Shown here: positions 1 to 7,754 of the stretch, piece after piece
How positions within the stretch are numbered: the stretch's first letter is position 1
How the letters are laid out: the number at the start of each line of letters is the position of its first letter
Source of the DNA: an uncultured Eubacteriales bacterium
GTDB taxonomy: Bacteria > Bacillota > Clostridia > Peptostreptococcales > Anaerovoracaceae
Assembly: GCA_900318155.1 (NCBI GenBank)
Contig: ONJN01000224.1
Location: 1 to 40,220 of the forward strand
Reading direction: 5' to 3'
Length of the DNA stretch: 40,220 nucleotides
Translations under genes and position numbers: made by a program
Notes under the pieces: generated by a model
Database searches by the model: none
The model's input: the letters and a program-made list of their open reading frames with translations, nothing else
Told to the model about the DNA's origin: nothing

Positions 1-510
1 GGGTATGCGACAGCGGATTTCAACGCCTGGCCGACATTCACCAAAATGTTGCTGCTTCTTCTTTTCCTGACCGGCGCATGCTCCTCCTCCACCGGAGGCG
101 GAGTCAAGATCGTGCGCATCGTTATCGCGCTGAAAATGATTAAAAGAGGCATTAAAAAGAAACTTTACCCGTCACACGTTTACTCGATCAAACTGAATGG
201 AAAGACCGTACCAAGGGAAATCTCAGCCGATATTTCGAATTTTATCTTTTTCTACATCGTCACGCTCTTTGTGGGTACGCTTTTGATTTCCTTAAACGGA
301 AAGGACCTGGTCACCACGTTTTCTTCAGTTCTGACCTGTCTCGGCAACGTCGGTCCGGGATTCAGCCTTGTAGGACCTTCGGGGAACTTCGATATTTTCT
401 CGCCATTTTCCAAAATCGTGCTTTCGCTGCTGATGATTGCCGGAAGACTTGAACTATATCCGTTTTTGCTGCTTTTTTCACCTTATTGCTGGAATTCTAA
501 AGTTCACTGA
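1..510 (+). CDS. trkH: TrkH family potassium uptake protein, C-terminal part
   Basis: Membrane pore subunit of a Trk/Ktr potassium uptake system; the window opens inside the gene, so the start is missing and the reading frame begins at base 1. What remains covers the end of the third pore loop (GYATADF), the following helix with the family motif GACSSSTGGGVKIVR, the last transmembrane pair, and the fourth pore loop LGNVGPGFS. All of these are canonical for TrkH, including the filter glycines, so this copy should conduct K+. It ends 11 bases before a second, more divergent trkH gene, and the two are likely co-transcribed. No TrkA/KtrA regulatory subunit is visible; it may lie upstream of the window. 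Confidence 0.93.
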   Translation, partial: GYATADFNAWPTFTKMLLLLLFLTGACSSSTGGGVKIVRIVIALKMIKRGIKKKLYPSHVYSIKLNGKTVPREISADISNFIFFYIVTLFVGTLLISLNGKDLVTTFSSVLTCLGNVGPGFSLVGPSGNFDIFSPFSKIVLSLLMIAGRLELYPFLLLFSPYCWNSKVH

Positions 511-521
511 GAGGCATAATT

Positions 522-2009
522 ATGAAACCGAACCGCCGATCAATAATAAAACTGTTATCACTGCTGCTGTATTTTCAGGCGGCCATCGTATTTCTTCCGG
601 CTGTCTGCGCACGGTTTTTCGGTGAAAAAGACTGCTTTACGGCATTTGCGCATTCCTCGTTCATTCTGCTTGCCGCCGCGCTGATACTGACGCTGATCGT
701 TCATCTGATTAAAAAGAAAAAACGGGAAATCTCTATCCATAAGGAATATATGTTTTTTGTAATCGGATGGCTGCTGATGATCTTTTTGTCCGTTATGCCG
801 TATGTACTGTATAAACCGGATTATTCGGCCGCTGACGGATGGTTTGAGGCGGCTTCCGCATGGACGACCACCAACGCTCACGCCATTGATCTCATCAATA
901 TGCCGCGTTCCTTTCTTCTCTGGAAAAGCATCATGAACTGGCTCGGCGGTTTGTTCGTGGTATTATGTTCGGTTTCGGTATTTCCAATGCTGGGCATGGT
1001 CGAGCGAAACACGATGCGCGACGAAATCAGGGATATTGAAGAAGACCGGCCGCAAACAAGCCTGGCACATACGCTCCACATTACCGCCGCCGCTTACAGT
1101 GCGCTGACGGTGCTGGAACTGGTTCTCCTGATTCCTTCAGGTATGGGCGGATTCTATTCACTGCTGAATACGTTTTCGTCCGTCAGTACGTCTGGTGTAC
1201 TGATCGGGTCATATTCGGGCCTGCCTGTTCATATCAGTTTATACGCAAAAGTTATTCTGACGCTATTTACGCTGCTGAGCTCGATCAATTTTATTATTTA
1301 TTACTTTATCGGCGCCCGCCAGTGGAAATATGCGTTCAGAAAACACGAGGTCCGGTTTTACCTCACAGCCATTGTTATTGCAGGTTTCTTCATTGGGATC
1401 CTGCTGATGATCAACGGAACGGAGCACGATCTTTTACATGCCTTCGGAAATGCCCTGCAGACAACGATCTCATTCTCTTCTACATCGGGATATATTTTTA
1501 CAGATATCAATCTCTGGCCTGAAACCTGTCGGCTGATACTGCTGATATGTATGATCGTCGGCGGATGCAGCTTCTCGACCAGCAGCGGAATCAGGCTGAG
1601 CAGAGTGCTGATCGGACTGCAGCTGATCAGACGCGGCATCTATCTACGCCTCCACCCTCGCTCGGTCAAAGCGGTCATCGTCAGAGAGAATACGGTCAGC
1701 GCCAGGCGCGCGTCTTCCGTCACGGTATACATCCTGCTTTATTTCATGATAATGGTTATTTCCATGATCGTTCTGGGGATCGATAATCAGGATATGGAGA
1801 CCACGATCTGTACAGCGGTCAGCTCAATAACCAATAACGGATCCTGTTTCGGAAAAATGATCAGCGGCGATTTTTCGATTTATTCTGTATTCGGCAGAAT
1901 CTATTCCAGTCTGGTGATGATCTTCGGACGACTGGAGATACTCCCTATTCTGATGCTTTTTTCAAAATCATTCTGGTTTTCACCAAAACCACAGCGAATC
2001 ATTCACTGA
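522..2009 (+). CDS. Divergent TrkH-like cation transporter
   Basis: A full-length (495 residue) TrkH/KtrB-type membrane protein with roughly ten hydrophobic segments. The start ATG follows GAGAGG at about 8 bases. The fold is clear (WLGGL after the first pore loop, GG-S-STS-SG-R-SR after the third, FGRLE near the end), but key positions differ from the neighbour. The first pore loop reads TTTNAHA, with Asn118 where the filter Gly sits; the GSTGGGVK-type motif has become FSTSSGIRL; the fourth loop reads TNNGSCFG. In plant HKT proteins a Gly-to-Ser change in the first filter position is linked to Na+ transport, so altered selectivity or a regulatory role is possible. That is inference. It probably arose by tandem duplication with the upstream gene. 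Confidence 0.85.
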   Translation: MKPNRRSIIKLLSLLLYFQAAIVFLPAVCARFFGEKDCFTAFAHSSFILLAAALILTLIVHLIKKKKREISIHKEYMFFVIGWLLMIFLSVMPYVLYKPDYSAADGWFEAASAWTTTNAHAIDLINMPRSFLLWKSIMNWLGGLFVVLCSVSVFPMLGMVERNTMRDEIRDIEEDRPQTSLAHTLHITAAAYSALTVLELVLLIPSGMGGFYSLLNTFSSVSTSGVLIGSYSGLPVHISLYAKVILTLFTLLSSINFIIYYFIGARQWKYAFRKHEVRFYLTAIVIAGFFIGILLMINGTEHDLLHAFGNALQTTISFSSTSGYIFTDINLWPETCRLILLICMIVGGCSFSTSSGIRLSRVLIGLQLIRRGIYLRLHPRSVKAVIVRENTVSARRASSVTVYILLYFMIMVISMIVLGIDNQDMETTICTAVSSITNNGSCFGKMISGDFSIYSVFGRIYSSLVMIFGRLEILPILMLFSKSFWFSPKPQRIIH

Positions 2010-2073
2010 ACCGACCCCCCTTTCCTGTCGGGTACCGGCACAAATTTACATTAAACAGGAGGACAAAGAATTA

Positions 2074-4251
2074 ATGGAATTGATCAGAGCCGAGTACAGC
2101 GGATTCTGCTTTGGCGTGAACAAAGCTGTCGAAACCGCTTATCAATGCATTGAAAATAATGCCGGAAAAAAAGAGATCTTCACGCACGGCCAGTTAATCC
2201 ACAATAAAGATGTGACCGATGAACTGGCAAAAAAAGGCGCCGGTATCATCGGCGATCTGAAGGAGGCGCCGGCCGGCTCAATCGTCATCGTCCGCTCACA
2301 CGGTGAACCGAAGTCCTTTTATGAAACCGCAGAACAGCGCGGAATCGAATTAATCGACACAACCTGCCCTTATGTAGCAAAGATTCATGCGCTTGTCCGG
2401 GAAGCATTTGACCGGGGAGAAAACATTGTCATAATCGGCGACAAAACGCACCCGGAGGTGATAGGCATCAACGGCTGGTGCGATAATTCGGCGACTGTGA
2501 TCGGAAATACAGCTGATGCCGAAGCTTTCTCAGCGGTGTCCGCTTTTATCGTCTGCCAGACAACAATCAAACAAAGAATGCTTGAAGAAACCATCGGCAT
2601 ACTGGAAAAAAAAGGCATTCAGATAAGTGTCCGGAACACCATCTGTAATGCAACAGCCGAACGCCAGAAAGCGGCAGCTGAACTGGCCGGAAAAACCGAA
2701 GCAATGATCGTAATCGGCGGACGAAACTCATCAAACACCCGGAAATTATATGAAATATGCGCGCAGAACTGCCTGAACACTTATTTTATAGAAAATATTG
2801 GCGATTTGCCATTGAAACAATTAAAGAATTATAATAAAATAGGAGTTACGGCGGGCGCATCGACGCCTGAACGTATAATTAAGGAGGTTATTTCTAATAT
2901 GAGTGACAACATCACTAATGAAAACGAAACGAATTTGATGGAAGCTTACATGGACGAGATCGATGCATCTTTGAGACTCCCACATACCGGTGAGATTGTG
3001 ACCGGTAAGGTAGATCAGGTCAACGATGAAGAAGTCATCGTAAACATGGGCTGCAAAAAAGACGGAATTCTGACAGCAGGTGAAGTATCGCTGGAAGAAG
3101 GCCAGAAACTGACCGATTTATTCAAAGTGGGCGACGAGATCCAGGCTAAAGTTGTAAAAACCGACGACAATGACGGCGGAATTCTCCTCTCAAAGAAGAG
3201 ACTTGAAGTCAACGAGCATTGGAACGAGATCAATGAAGCTCTTGAAAATAAGACAAATATTGAGGTCAAGGTTGTCAGAGCCGTCAAAGGCGGAGTTATC
3301 GCTGCCTACAAGGAAGTATCCGGATTTATCCCACTTTCTCAGCTGTCAAACAGATACGTTGAAAACGCTGACGAATTCATCGGTCAGGTTCTTACCGTAA
3401 AGGTTTCCAGAGTTGATCAGAGAAGAAACAGGGCCGTATTCTCACATAAGGCCGTTCTTCATGAAGAGAGACAGAAAAGACTCGATGAGATCTGGGAAAC
3501 TCTCAAGGTGGACGATATCGTTGAAGGTACTGTAATGAGATTTACAGACTACGGCGCATTCGTAGATCTCGGCGGAATCGACGGTCTTCTGCACATCTCT
3601 GAGATTTCATGGGGTAAGCTTAAGCATCCTGATGAGATTCTTTCAATCGGTCAGAAGATCAACATCAAGATTCTGCAGATGAACCGTGAAAAAGGAAAGA
3701 TTTCACTGGGTCTGAAGCAGACTATTCCTGAACCTTGGAGCGTGATCAATGATAATTATCACATTGAAAACGTCGTTAAAGGTAAAGTCGTACAGATAAA
3801 AGAATACGGCGCATTTGTAGAACTTGAACCGGGACTCGACGGTCTCGTACACATCTCAGAAGTAGCCAATAAGCATGTCAACAATATTAATGACGAACTC
3901 TCTGTTGGTGAAATCGTTTATACGAAGATCCTTGACATCGATACTGAAAGAAAGAGAATCAGTCTTTCAATCAAGCAGGTGTCGGAAGATGAAAAACCGG
4001 TTGAGGAAGAAGCTCCTGTTGAAGAAGCGGTTGCTGAAGAGGCTCCGGCCGAGGAAGCTCCGGTTGAAGAAGTGGTTGCTGAAGAGACTCCGGCTGAAGA
4101 AGCTCCGGTTGAAGAAGTGGCCGCTGAAGAGGCTCCGGCTGAAGAAGCTCCGGTTGAAGAAGTGGCCGCTGAAGAGGCTCCGGCTGAAGAAGCAGAAACG
4201 GACGCACCGGAAGAAGCTCCGGCTGAGGAAGAAGAAGCGACTGAAGAATAA
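2074..4251 (+). CDS. ispH: IspH-ribosomal protein S1 fusion (HMBPP reductase / 30S protein S1)
   Basis: Two proteins in one frame, 725 residues. Residues 1 to about 275 are IspH (LytB), the last enzyme of the MEP isoprenoid pathway, which reduces HMBPP to IPP and DMAPP; the three iron-sulfur cysteines are visible at C12 (GFCFGV), C98 (DTTCPYV) and C191 (ICNATAERQ), with SHGEP and THPEV between them. Residues about 305-640 hold four S1 RNA-binding repeats, the last two most canonical (YGAFVDLGGIDGLLHIS and YGAFVELEPGLDGLVHIS). The tail from about 645 is an acidic Glu/Ala/Pro repeat. This fusion is known in Clostridia. The ATG follows AGGAGG at a slightly long spacing. An internal ribosome binding site precedes Met276, so S1 may also be made alone. 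A terminator follows. Confidence 0.96.
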   Translation: MELIRAEYSGFCFGVNKAVETAYQCIENNAGKKEIFTHGQLIHNKDVTDELAKKGAGIIGDLKEAPAGSIVIVRSHGEPKSFYETAEQRGIELIDTTCPYVAKIHALVREAFDRGENIVIIGDKTHPEVIGINGWCDNSATVIGNTADAEAFSAVSAFIVCQTTIKQRMLEETIGILEKKGIQISVRNTICNATAERQKAAAELAGKTEAMIVIGGRNSSNTRKLYEICAQNCLNTYFIENIGDLPLKQLKNYNKIGVTAGASTPERIIKEVISNMSDNITNENETNLMEAYMDEIDASLRLPHTGEIVTGKVDQVNDEEVIVNMGCKKDGILTAGEVSLEEGQKLTDLFKVGDEIQAKVVKTDDNDGGILLSKKRLEVNEHWNEINEALENKTNIEVKVVRAVKGGVIAAYKEVSGFIPLSQLSNRYVENADEFIGQVLTVKVSRVDQRRNRAVFSHKAVLHEERQKRLDEIWETLKVDDIVEGTVMRFTDYGAFVDLGGIDGLLHISEISWGKLKHPDEILSIGQKINIKILQMNREKGKISLGLKQTIPEPWSVINDNYHIENVVKGKVVQIKEYGAFVELEPGLDGLVHISEVANKHVNNINDELSVGEIVYTKILDIDTERKRISLSIKQVSEDEKPVEEEAPVEEAVAEEAPAEEAPVEEVVAEETPAEEAPVEEVAAEEAPAEEAPVEEVAAEEAPAEEAETDAPEEAPAEEEEATEE
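2881..2901 (+). promoter_or_regulatory. Internal ribosome binding site and ATG for free S1 inside ispH-rpsA
   Basis: AAGGAGG at 2881-2887 is followed, 11 bases later, by an in-frame ATG at 2899 (Met276 of the fusion). This sits exactly at the junction between the IspH domain and the first S1 repeat, in the low-complexity linker. The Shine-Dalgarno match is as good as that of the full-length gene. Initiation here would give a 450-residue S1 protein without IspH. The site is seen directly; its use is inferred. Confidence 0.6.
4012..4200 (+). repeat. 45-bp tandem repeat encoding the acidic S1 tail
   Basis: Within the 3' end of the fusion gene, a 45-base unit (15 codons, pattern APAEEAPVEEVAAEE) occurs at 4042-4086, 4087-4131 and 4132-4176, with a 30-base partial unit before (from 4012) and a partial unit after (from 4177). 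Copies differ by only a few bases, so the array probably changes length by slippage or recombination. The encoded tail is strongly acidic. Confidence 0.9.
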
Positions 4252-4287
4252 TTCGGGATTTGTTTTAATCAGTTTTGATTAACCATG

Positions 4288-4321
4288 AGGCTGCAGCACT
4301 AAGTTGCTGCGGTCTTTTTTT
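4288..4321 (+). terminator. Rho-independent terminator after ispH-rpsA
   Basis: An 11-bp stem including three G-U wobbles or so (AGGCTGCAGCA with TGCTGCGGTCT, loop CTAAGT) runs straight into a T7 tract ending at 4321. It lies 37 bases past the stop codon and closes the trkH-ispH-rpsA side. The next 134 bases up to rnr contain a second hairpin (CTTCCGC 4371-4377 with GCGGAAG 4393-4399) with no T tract, in what is probably the rnr leader; I see no clear rnr promoter. Confidence 0.85.
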
Positions 4322-4455
4322 GTCGTGGTTCGAAACTGAATCGGCAGACCTCCCCTGCTTCCGGGAGCGCCTTCCGCAGTCCGGTTTCTGTAGCGGAAGC
4401 AACCTTAATTATTGAAATAGAAATACTGGAAACGAGCAGAGAATCGGAGATTTAA

Positions 4456-6429
4456 ATGAACAGAAAAAGAAAGAAAAGCAGTATGGACTCCTATATTGGA
4501 ATCCTTGAAAAAACCAGAAACGGAAACGGTTTTGTCCGCTGTAATGCCAAACCAGATATCTTTGTCCACATGGAAAATATGAATAACGCAATGCACGGCG
4601 ATACCGTCCGCGTAAACCTGTTCCCGTCCGAACATCAGGGGCGCAGCCCCGAAGGCCGAATCGAAAGAATCGAAAAACGTGCTGACCCGAATATTGTCGG
4701 AACATATAAAAGGATCAGAGGAAAAACGTTTGTTATACCAATAAACAGACATAACCATGACTGGATCCTGATACCGTCGTCCGAAGCAAAAAAACAAAAA
4801 ATACGTCCGGGAGATAAAGTTGTTGCCCATATCAAAGAATATCCCAAAAAGCACAAAAGCCACGCAACCGGAACTGTTACACAGCGGATCGCCGGAAAAG
4901 ACTCACCAAAAGGCGAAATCAAAGCTCTGATTCTTGCGAACGGGCTTAATGAACACTTTTCACCGGAAATCGAAACCTATGCTGCACGTGCCGCATCCCG
5001 TCTTCCGGCTGAAGAAGATCTCCGGAATCGAATGGATCTTCGGGACCAAACGATCATCACGATCGATGGCGCCGATGCCAAAGACCTGGATGACGCCGTA
5101 TCCATCCGGAAAACTGCGGAAGATCACTACATTCTCGGCGTTCATATCGCCGATGTAGCACATTACACGCCAGGCGGATCGCCGCTCGACCGGGAGGCCT
5201 GTCTCCGCGGCACCAGCATCTATCTTTTGACAAAAGTCATTCCGATGCTACCAAGATCGCTGTCAAACGGAATCTGCAGCCTTTTTGAAGGTACCGACCG
5301 TCTCACCATAAGCTGCATTATGGAATTTGACAAAAAAGGAACACTCCTCAACTATGAAATCGAGGAAAGCATCATCAACTCAAAAGCACGCATGATCTAC
5401 GATGATGCATCTGATATCCTCGAACACAAAAATCCTGATACCGAAGCGCAATACAGAAATAAAAACGGCCGCGACATCGTCGCTCTGCTGGAATTGATGA
5501 ACGAGTTGGCTTCGATCCTGAAAAAGAAACGGATCGCAGAAGGCAGCATCGACTTCGATCTTGATGAAGCGGAAATCACATTGGATGAAAACGATTTTCC
5601 GATTGCAATCCGGCCGGCCGACAGACGCTGTGCGAATAATATAATAGAAGAGTTCATGCTGGCCGCCAATCGGACGGTCGCAGGGCATTATTACCAGATG
5701 GAATCCCCTTGTGCATACAGAGTACACGATAAACCAGATAGCGAAAAAATCAGAGAATTAAGAACATTTCTTCAATCATTCGGAATCCGCATGAAAGGTA
5801 CCTCCGACAAAATCACTCCGTCCGCCGTCAATACGGTATTGAAACAGATTAAGGGCTCTGCCAGCGAAAACATCATCAGCACGGTACTTCTCAAATCAAT
5901 GACAAAAGCATATTACAGCCCTGAATGCCGCAGTCACTTCGGTCTTGCATTTCCGCATTACTGCCATTTTACGTCACCGATCCGACGCTATCCGGACCTC
6001 CTCGTGCACCGTGTCATAAAGACCCATCTGCACGCCGGCAATAACCTAATCAGCAGCCTGCAAAAGATCGCAGCCTTCCTCCCGAAATCCTGTGAAACCT
6101 CCTCAATCGCAGAACGAAAAGCACAGGAACTCGAACGCGATATCGAAAAATACAAAAAAGCGCAGTTCATGACCCGCAGGATCGGCAGTGTGTACGACGG
6201 GACCGTCAGCGGGATCACTGATTACGGTTTTTACGTACGTCTTACAAATACTGTGGAAGGACTGGTCCGGCTGGAAACCCTTAATGATGATTACTATGAG
6301 CCAGACGATGCCCGCATCCGCCTTACCGGTGCAGTCACCGGCAAGCAAATCGCGCTTGGCGATCCATTCCGGATCAAAGTGATTTCAGCGGATCCGGAAC
6401 TCCGGCAGATCGACTTTATTGCATACTAA
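4456..6429 (+). CDS. rnr: Ribonuclease R (RNB family 3'-5' exoribonuclease)
   Basis: Processive 3'-to-5' exoribonuclease that degrades structured RNA and helps in rRNA and tmRNA-linked quality control. Cold-shock-type RNA-binding domains occupy the first 150 or so residues (NGFVRCNAKPDIFVH is typical). The RNB catalytic domain follows, with the metal-binding aspartates in TIDGADAKDLDDAVS (D204, D210, D212, D213) and the later HFTSPIRRYPDL signature. A C-terminal S1 domain starts near residue 580 (YDGTVSGITDYGFYVRL). At 657 residues it is shorter than many RNase R proteins, lacking an N-terminal helix-turn-helix and the lysine-rich tail. The Shine-Dalgarno is weak (GGAG, about 6 bases before ATG). 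The usual secG and smpB neighbours are absent. Confidence 0.95.
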   Translation: MNRKRKKSSMDSYIGILEKTRNGNGFVRCNAKPDIFVHMENMNNAMHGDTVRVNLFPSEHQGRSPEGRIERIEKRADPNIVGTYKRIRGKTFVIPINRHNHDWILIPSSEAKKQKIRPGDKVVAHIKEYPKKHKSHATGTVTQRIAGKDSPKGEIKALILANGLNEHFSPEIETYAARAASRLPAEEDLRNRMDLRDQTIITIDGADAKDLDDAVSIRKTAEDHYILGVHIADVAHYTPGGSPLDREACLRGTSIYLLTKVIPMLPRSLSNGICSLFEGTDRLTISCIMEFDKKGTLLNYEIEESIINSKARMIYDDASDILEHKNPDTEAQYRNKNGRDIVALLELMNELASILKKKRIAEGSIDFDLDEAEITLDENDFPIAIRPADRRCANNIIEEFMLAANRTVAGHYYQMESPCAYRVHDKPDSEKIRELRTFLQSFGIRMKGTSDKITPSAVNTVLKQIKGSASENIISTVLLKSMTKAYYSPECRSHFGLAFPHYCHFTSPIRRYPDLLVHRVIKTHLHAGNNLISSLQKIAAFLPKSCETSSIAERKAQELERDIEKYKKAQFMTRRIGSVYDGTVSGITDYGFYVRLTNTVEGLVRLETLNDDYYEPDDARIRLTGAVTGKQIALGDPFRIKVISADPELRQIDFIAY

Positions 6430-6470
6430 TTCAATTTCCCCTCTGCTCCGCCGAACAAGTCCTGCGCGTT

Positions 6471-7010
6471 TTAACCAGACAAATTCTCATAGATTTCGTC
6501 TCTCAAACGGCAGAATCGTTTCTTTATAGCCCGAAGTCCGAGAAACCGGCATGATGCAGTCCTCGCGGCAATCTCCAGATATTCCCCGCCTGACGCGCAC
6601 TGCTGTCTCAATAAATAAAGTACTTCCTGCAACCCCCGGCTCAGTTCCGCCGAACCGTCACCCTGTTTCCAGATCATCGCGACATCCAGAACCGGCATAT
6701 CCATAAACGGTCCTTCGACAAAGATCAGATCCGGGCTAATCCTGTAATCGCCGACAAAAAGATAATGATCTTCCGCCCGGATCATCTTATTAATCAAACA
6801 AATCACGATATCCAGCGCCCGCCCCGCATCTGTGACAGGATAATGATCCAGCGGGCAGAACCCTTCCGCCCGGTAGACGGCAATGACGTTCTGCCCCTTG
6901 TTAATAAAACTGACTGGGAGAAACAGCCCGCTCAGATTCCGACTGAGTATCTGCTTCTGGTGCTCTCTGAATTCTGCTCTGCCGCAACACACTTCAACAT
7001 GACCGATCAT
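6471..7010 (-). CDS. DUF6382-like protein, last gene of the tad locus
   Basis: A 179-residue soluble protein of unknown function. I chose ATG at 7010, not the ATG 15 bases upstream, because GGAGG (7017-7021) lies 6 bases before it. The N-terminal part (LSRNLSGLFLPVSF, then a run ending ISPDLIFVEG) resembles the DUF6382 domain that in Firmicutes tad loci usually sits ahead of an FHA phosphothreonine-binding domain. Here no FHA domain follows; the second half is a helical, Arg- and Cys-containing segment. It starts 2 bases after the stop of the upstream TadE-like gene and so is translationally coupled to the pilus genes. The family call is from memory of motif pattern only and could be wrong. 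It converges on rnr with only 41 bases between them. Confidence 0.6.
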   Translation of the reverse strand: MIGHVEVCCGRAEFREHQKQILSRNLSGLFLPVSFINKGQNVIAVYRAEGFCPLDHYPVTDAGRALDIVICLINKMIRAEDHYLFVGDYRISPDLIFVEGPFMDMPVLDVAMIWKQGDGSAELSRGLQEVLYLLRQQCASGGEYLEIAARTASCRFLGLRAIKKRFCRLRDEIYENLSG

Positions 7011-7012
7011 AA

Positions 7013-7741
7013 TTAACCTCCGCATTTCTTACAGGACGTATACCCTTTCTTTTCTGCCTCCTCACGCCCGACTTCAATAAAATACCGATCCACCGACCTG
7101 CATGAACCAAGATGATACGCCCTGCCTGAAGATTCAAAAACAAAGACCGGCGTGCCGATTTTTGCGTTTTCCGAGTTGCAGTTCGGACAGGCATGATACG
7201 ATGCTTTGACAGACTGAGAAAGATAAACCAGTTCACAGTTGCTTTTGATATAAGTACATTCCCTGTCGTGGTACTTTGTTCCGTTCTCCGGAAAGATACA
7301 GACACGGTTGCTGTCGTAATCGGATACTACTTTATGATATGATCCCGTAAACGCTCTGCCGGTCAGACTTCCGCTGAACGCAGTGCTGCTGAAAGAACCT
7401 GCGGGATTTTTCTGCCGGCTGCCGGCTCTGAAATCCAGTGTAATAAGATCATCGATCTCATTCTCAGAGTAGCCGCATCGATATTCTGTTACAGTAAAGG
7501 TAGATAACTGACTGTTTTCTCTTTCAACCCGGTTCTTCAGCCGTGCCGGAAGAGCAAGCGGACTCCCTTTGTCGGTGAGATACGTCCGGACCGTTTCAAG
7601 CCTCATTTCGTCTGCCGCAGAAAAAGTAATGTTTTCGCAGACGGCAATCCACGGTATTATGCCCGCCAGCACAACAACTGTGAGAATAAAAATCGGCAAA
7701 ATAACCGCGGCCTCAACAATGTAACTTCCCCGCTTATTCAT
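7013..7741 (-). CDS. TadE-like pseudopilin with two cysteine-rich modules
   Basis: A 242-residue secreted or anchored protein of the tad locus. The start at 7741 gives MNKRGSYIVEAAVILPIF, a class III (type IV pilin-like) signal: basic residues, Gly5, then Glu10 at position +5 of a hydrophobic helix, as in TadE/TadG minor pseudopilins. The outer part ends with two related modules, each with a pattern Y-H-x-x-x-C...C-x-x-C: first YHDRECTYIKSNC...CPNC, then YHLGSCRSVDRYF...CKKCG. Four cysteines per pair could bind metal or form disulfides. It begins 13 bases after the DUF5702-like gene and ends 2 bases before the DUF6382-like start. The role of the modules is unknown; surface binding or tip function is only a guess. 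Confidence 0.75.
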   Translation of the reverse strand: MNKRGSYIVEAAVILPIFILTVVVLAGIIPWIAVCENITFSAADEMRLETVRTYLTDKGSPLALPARLKNRVERENSQLSTFTVTEYRCGYSENEIDDLITLDFRAGSRQKNPAGSFSSTAFSGSLTGRAFTGSYHKVVSDYDSNRVCIFPENGTKYHDRECTYIKSNCELVYLSQSVKASYHACPNCNSENAKIGTPVFVFESSGRAYHLGSCRSVDRYFIEVGREEAEKKGYTSCKKCGG

Positions 7742-7754
7742 CCTGATTCCCCAT

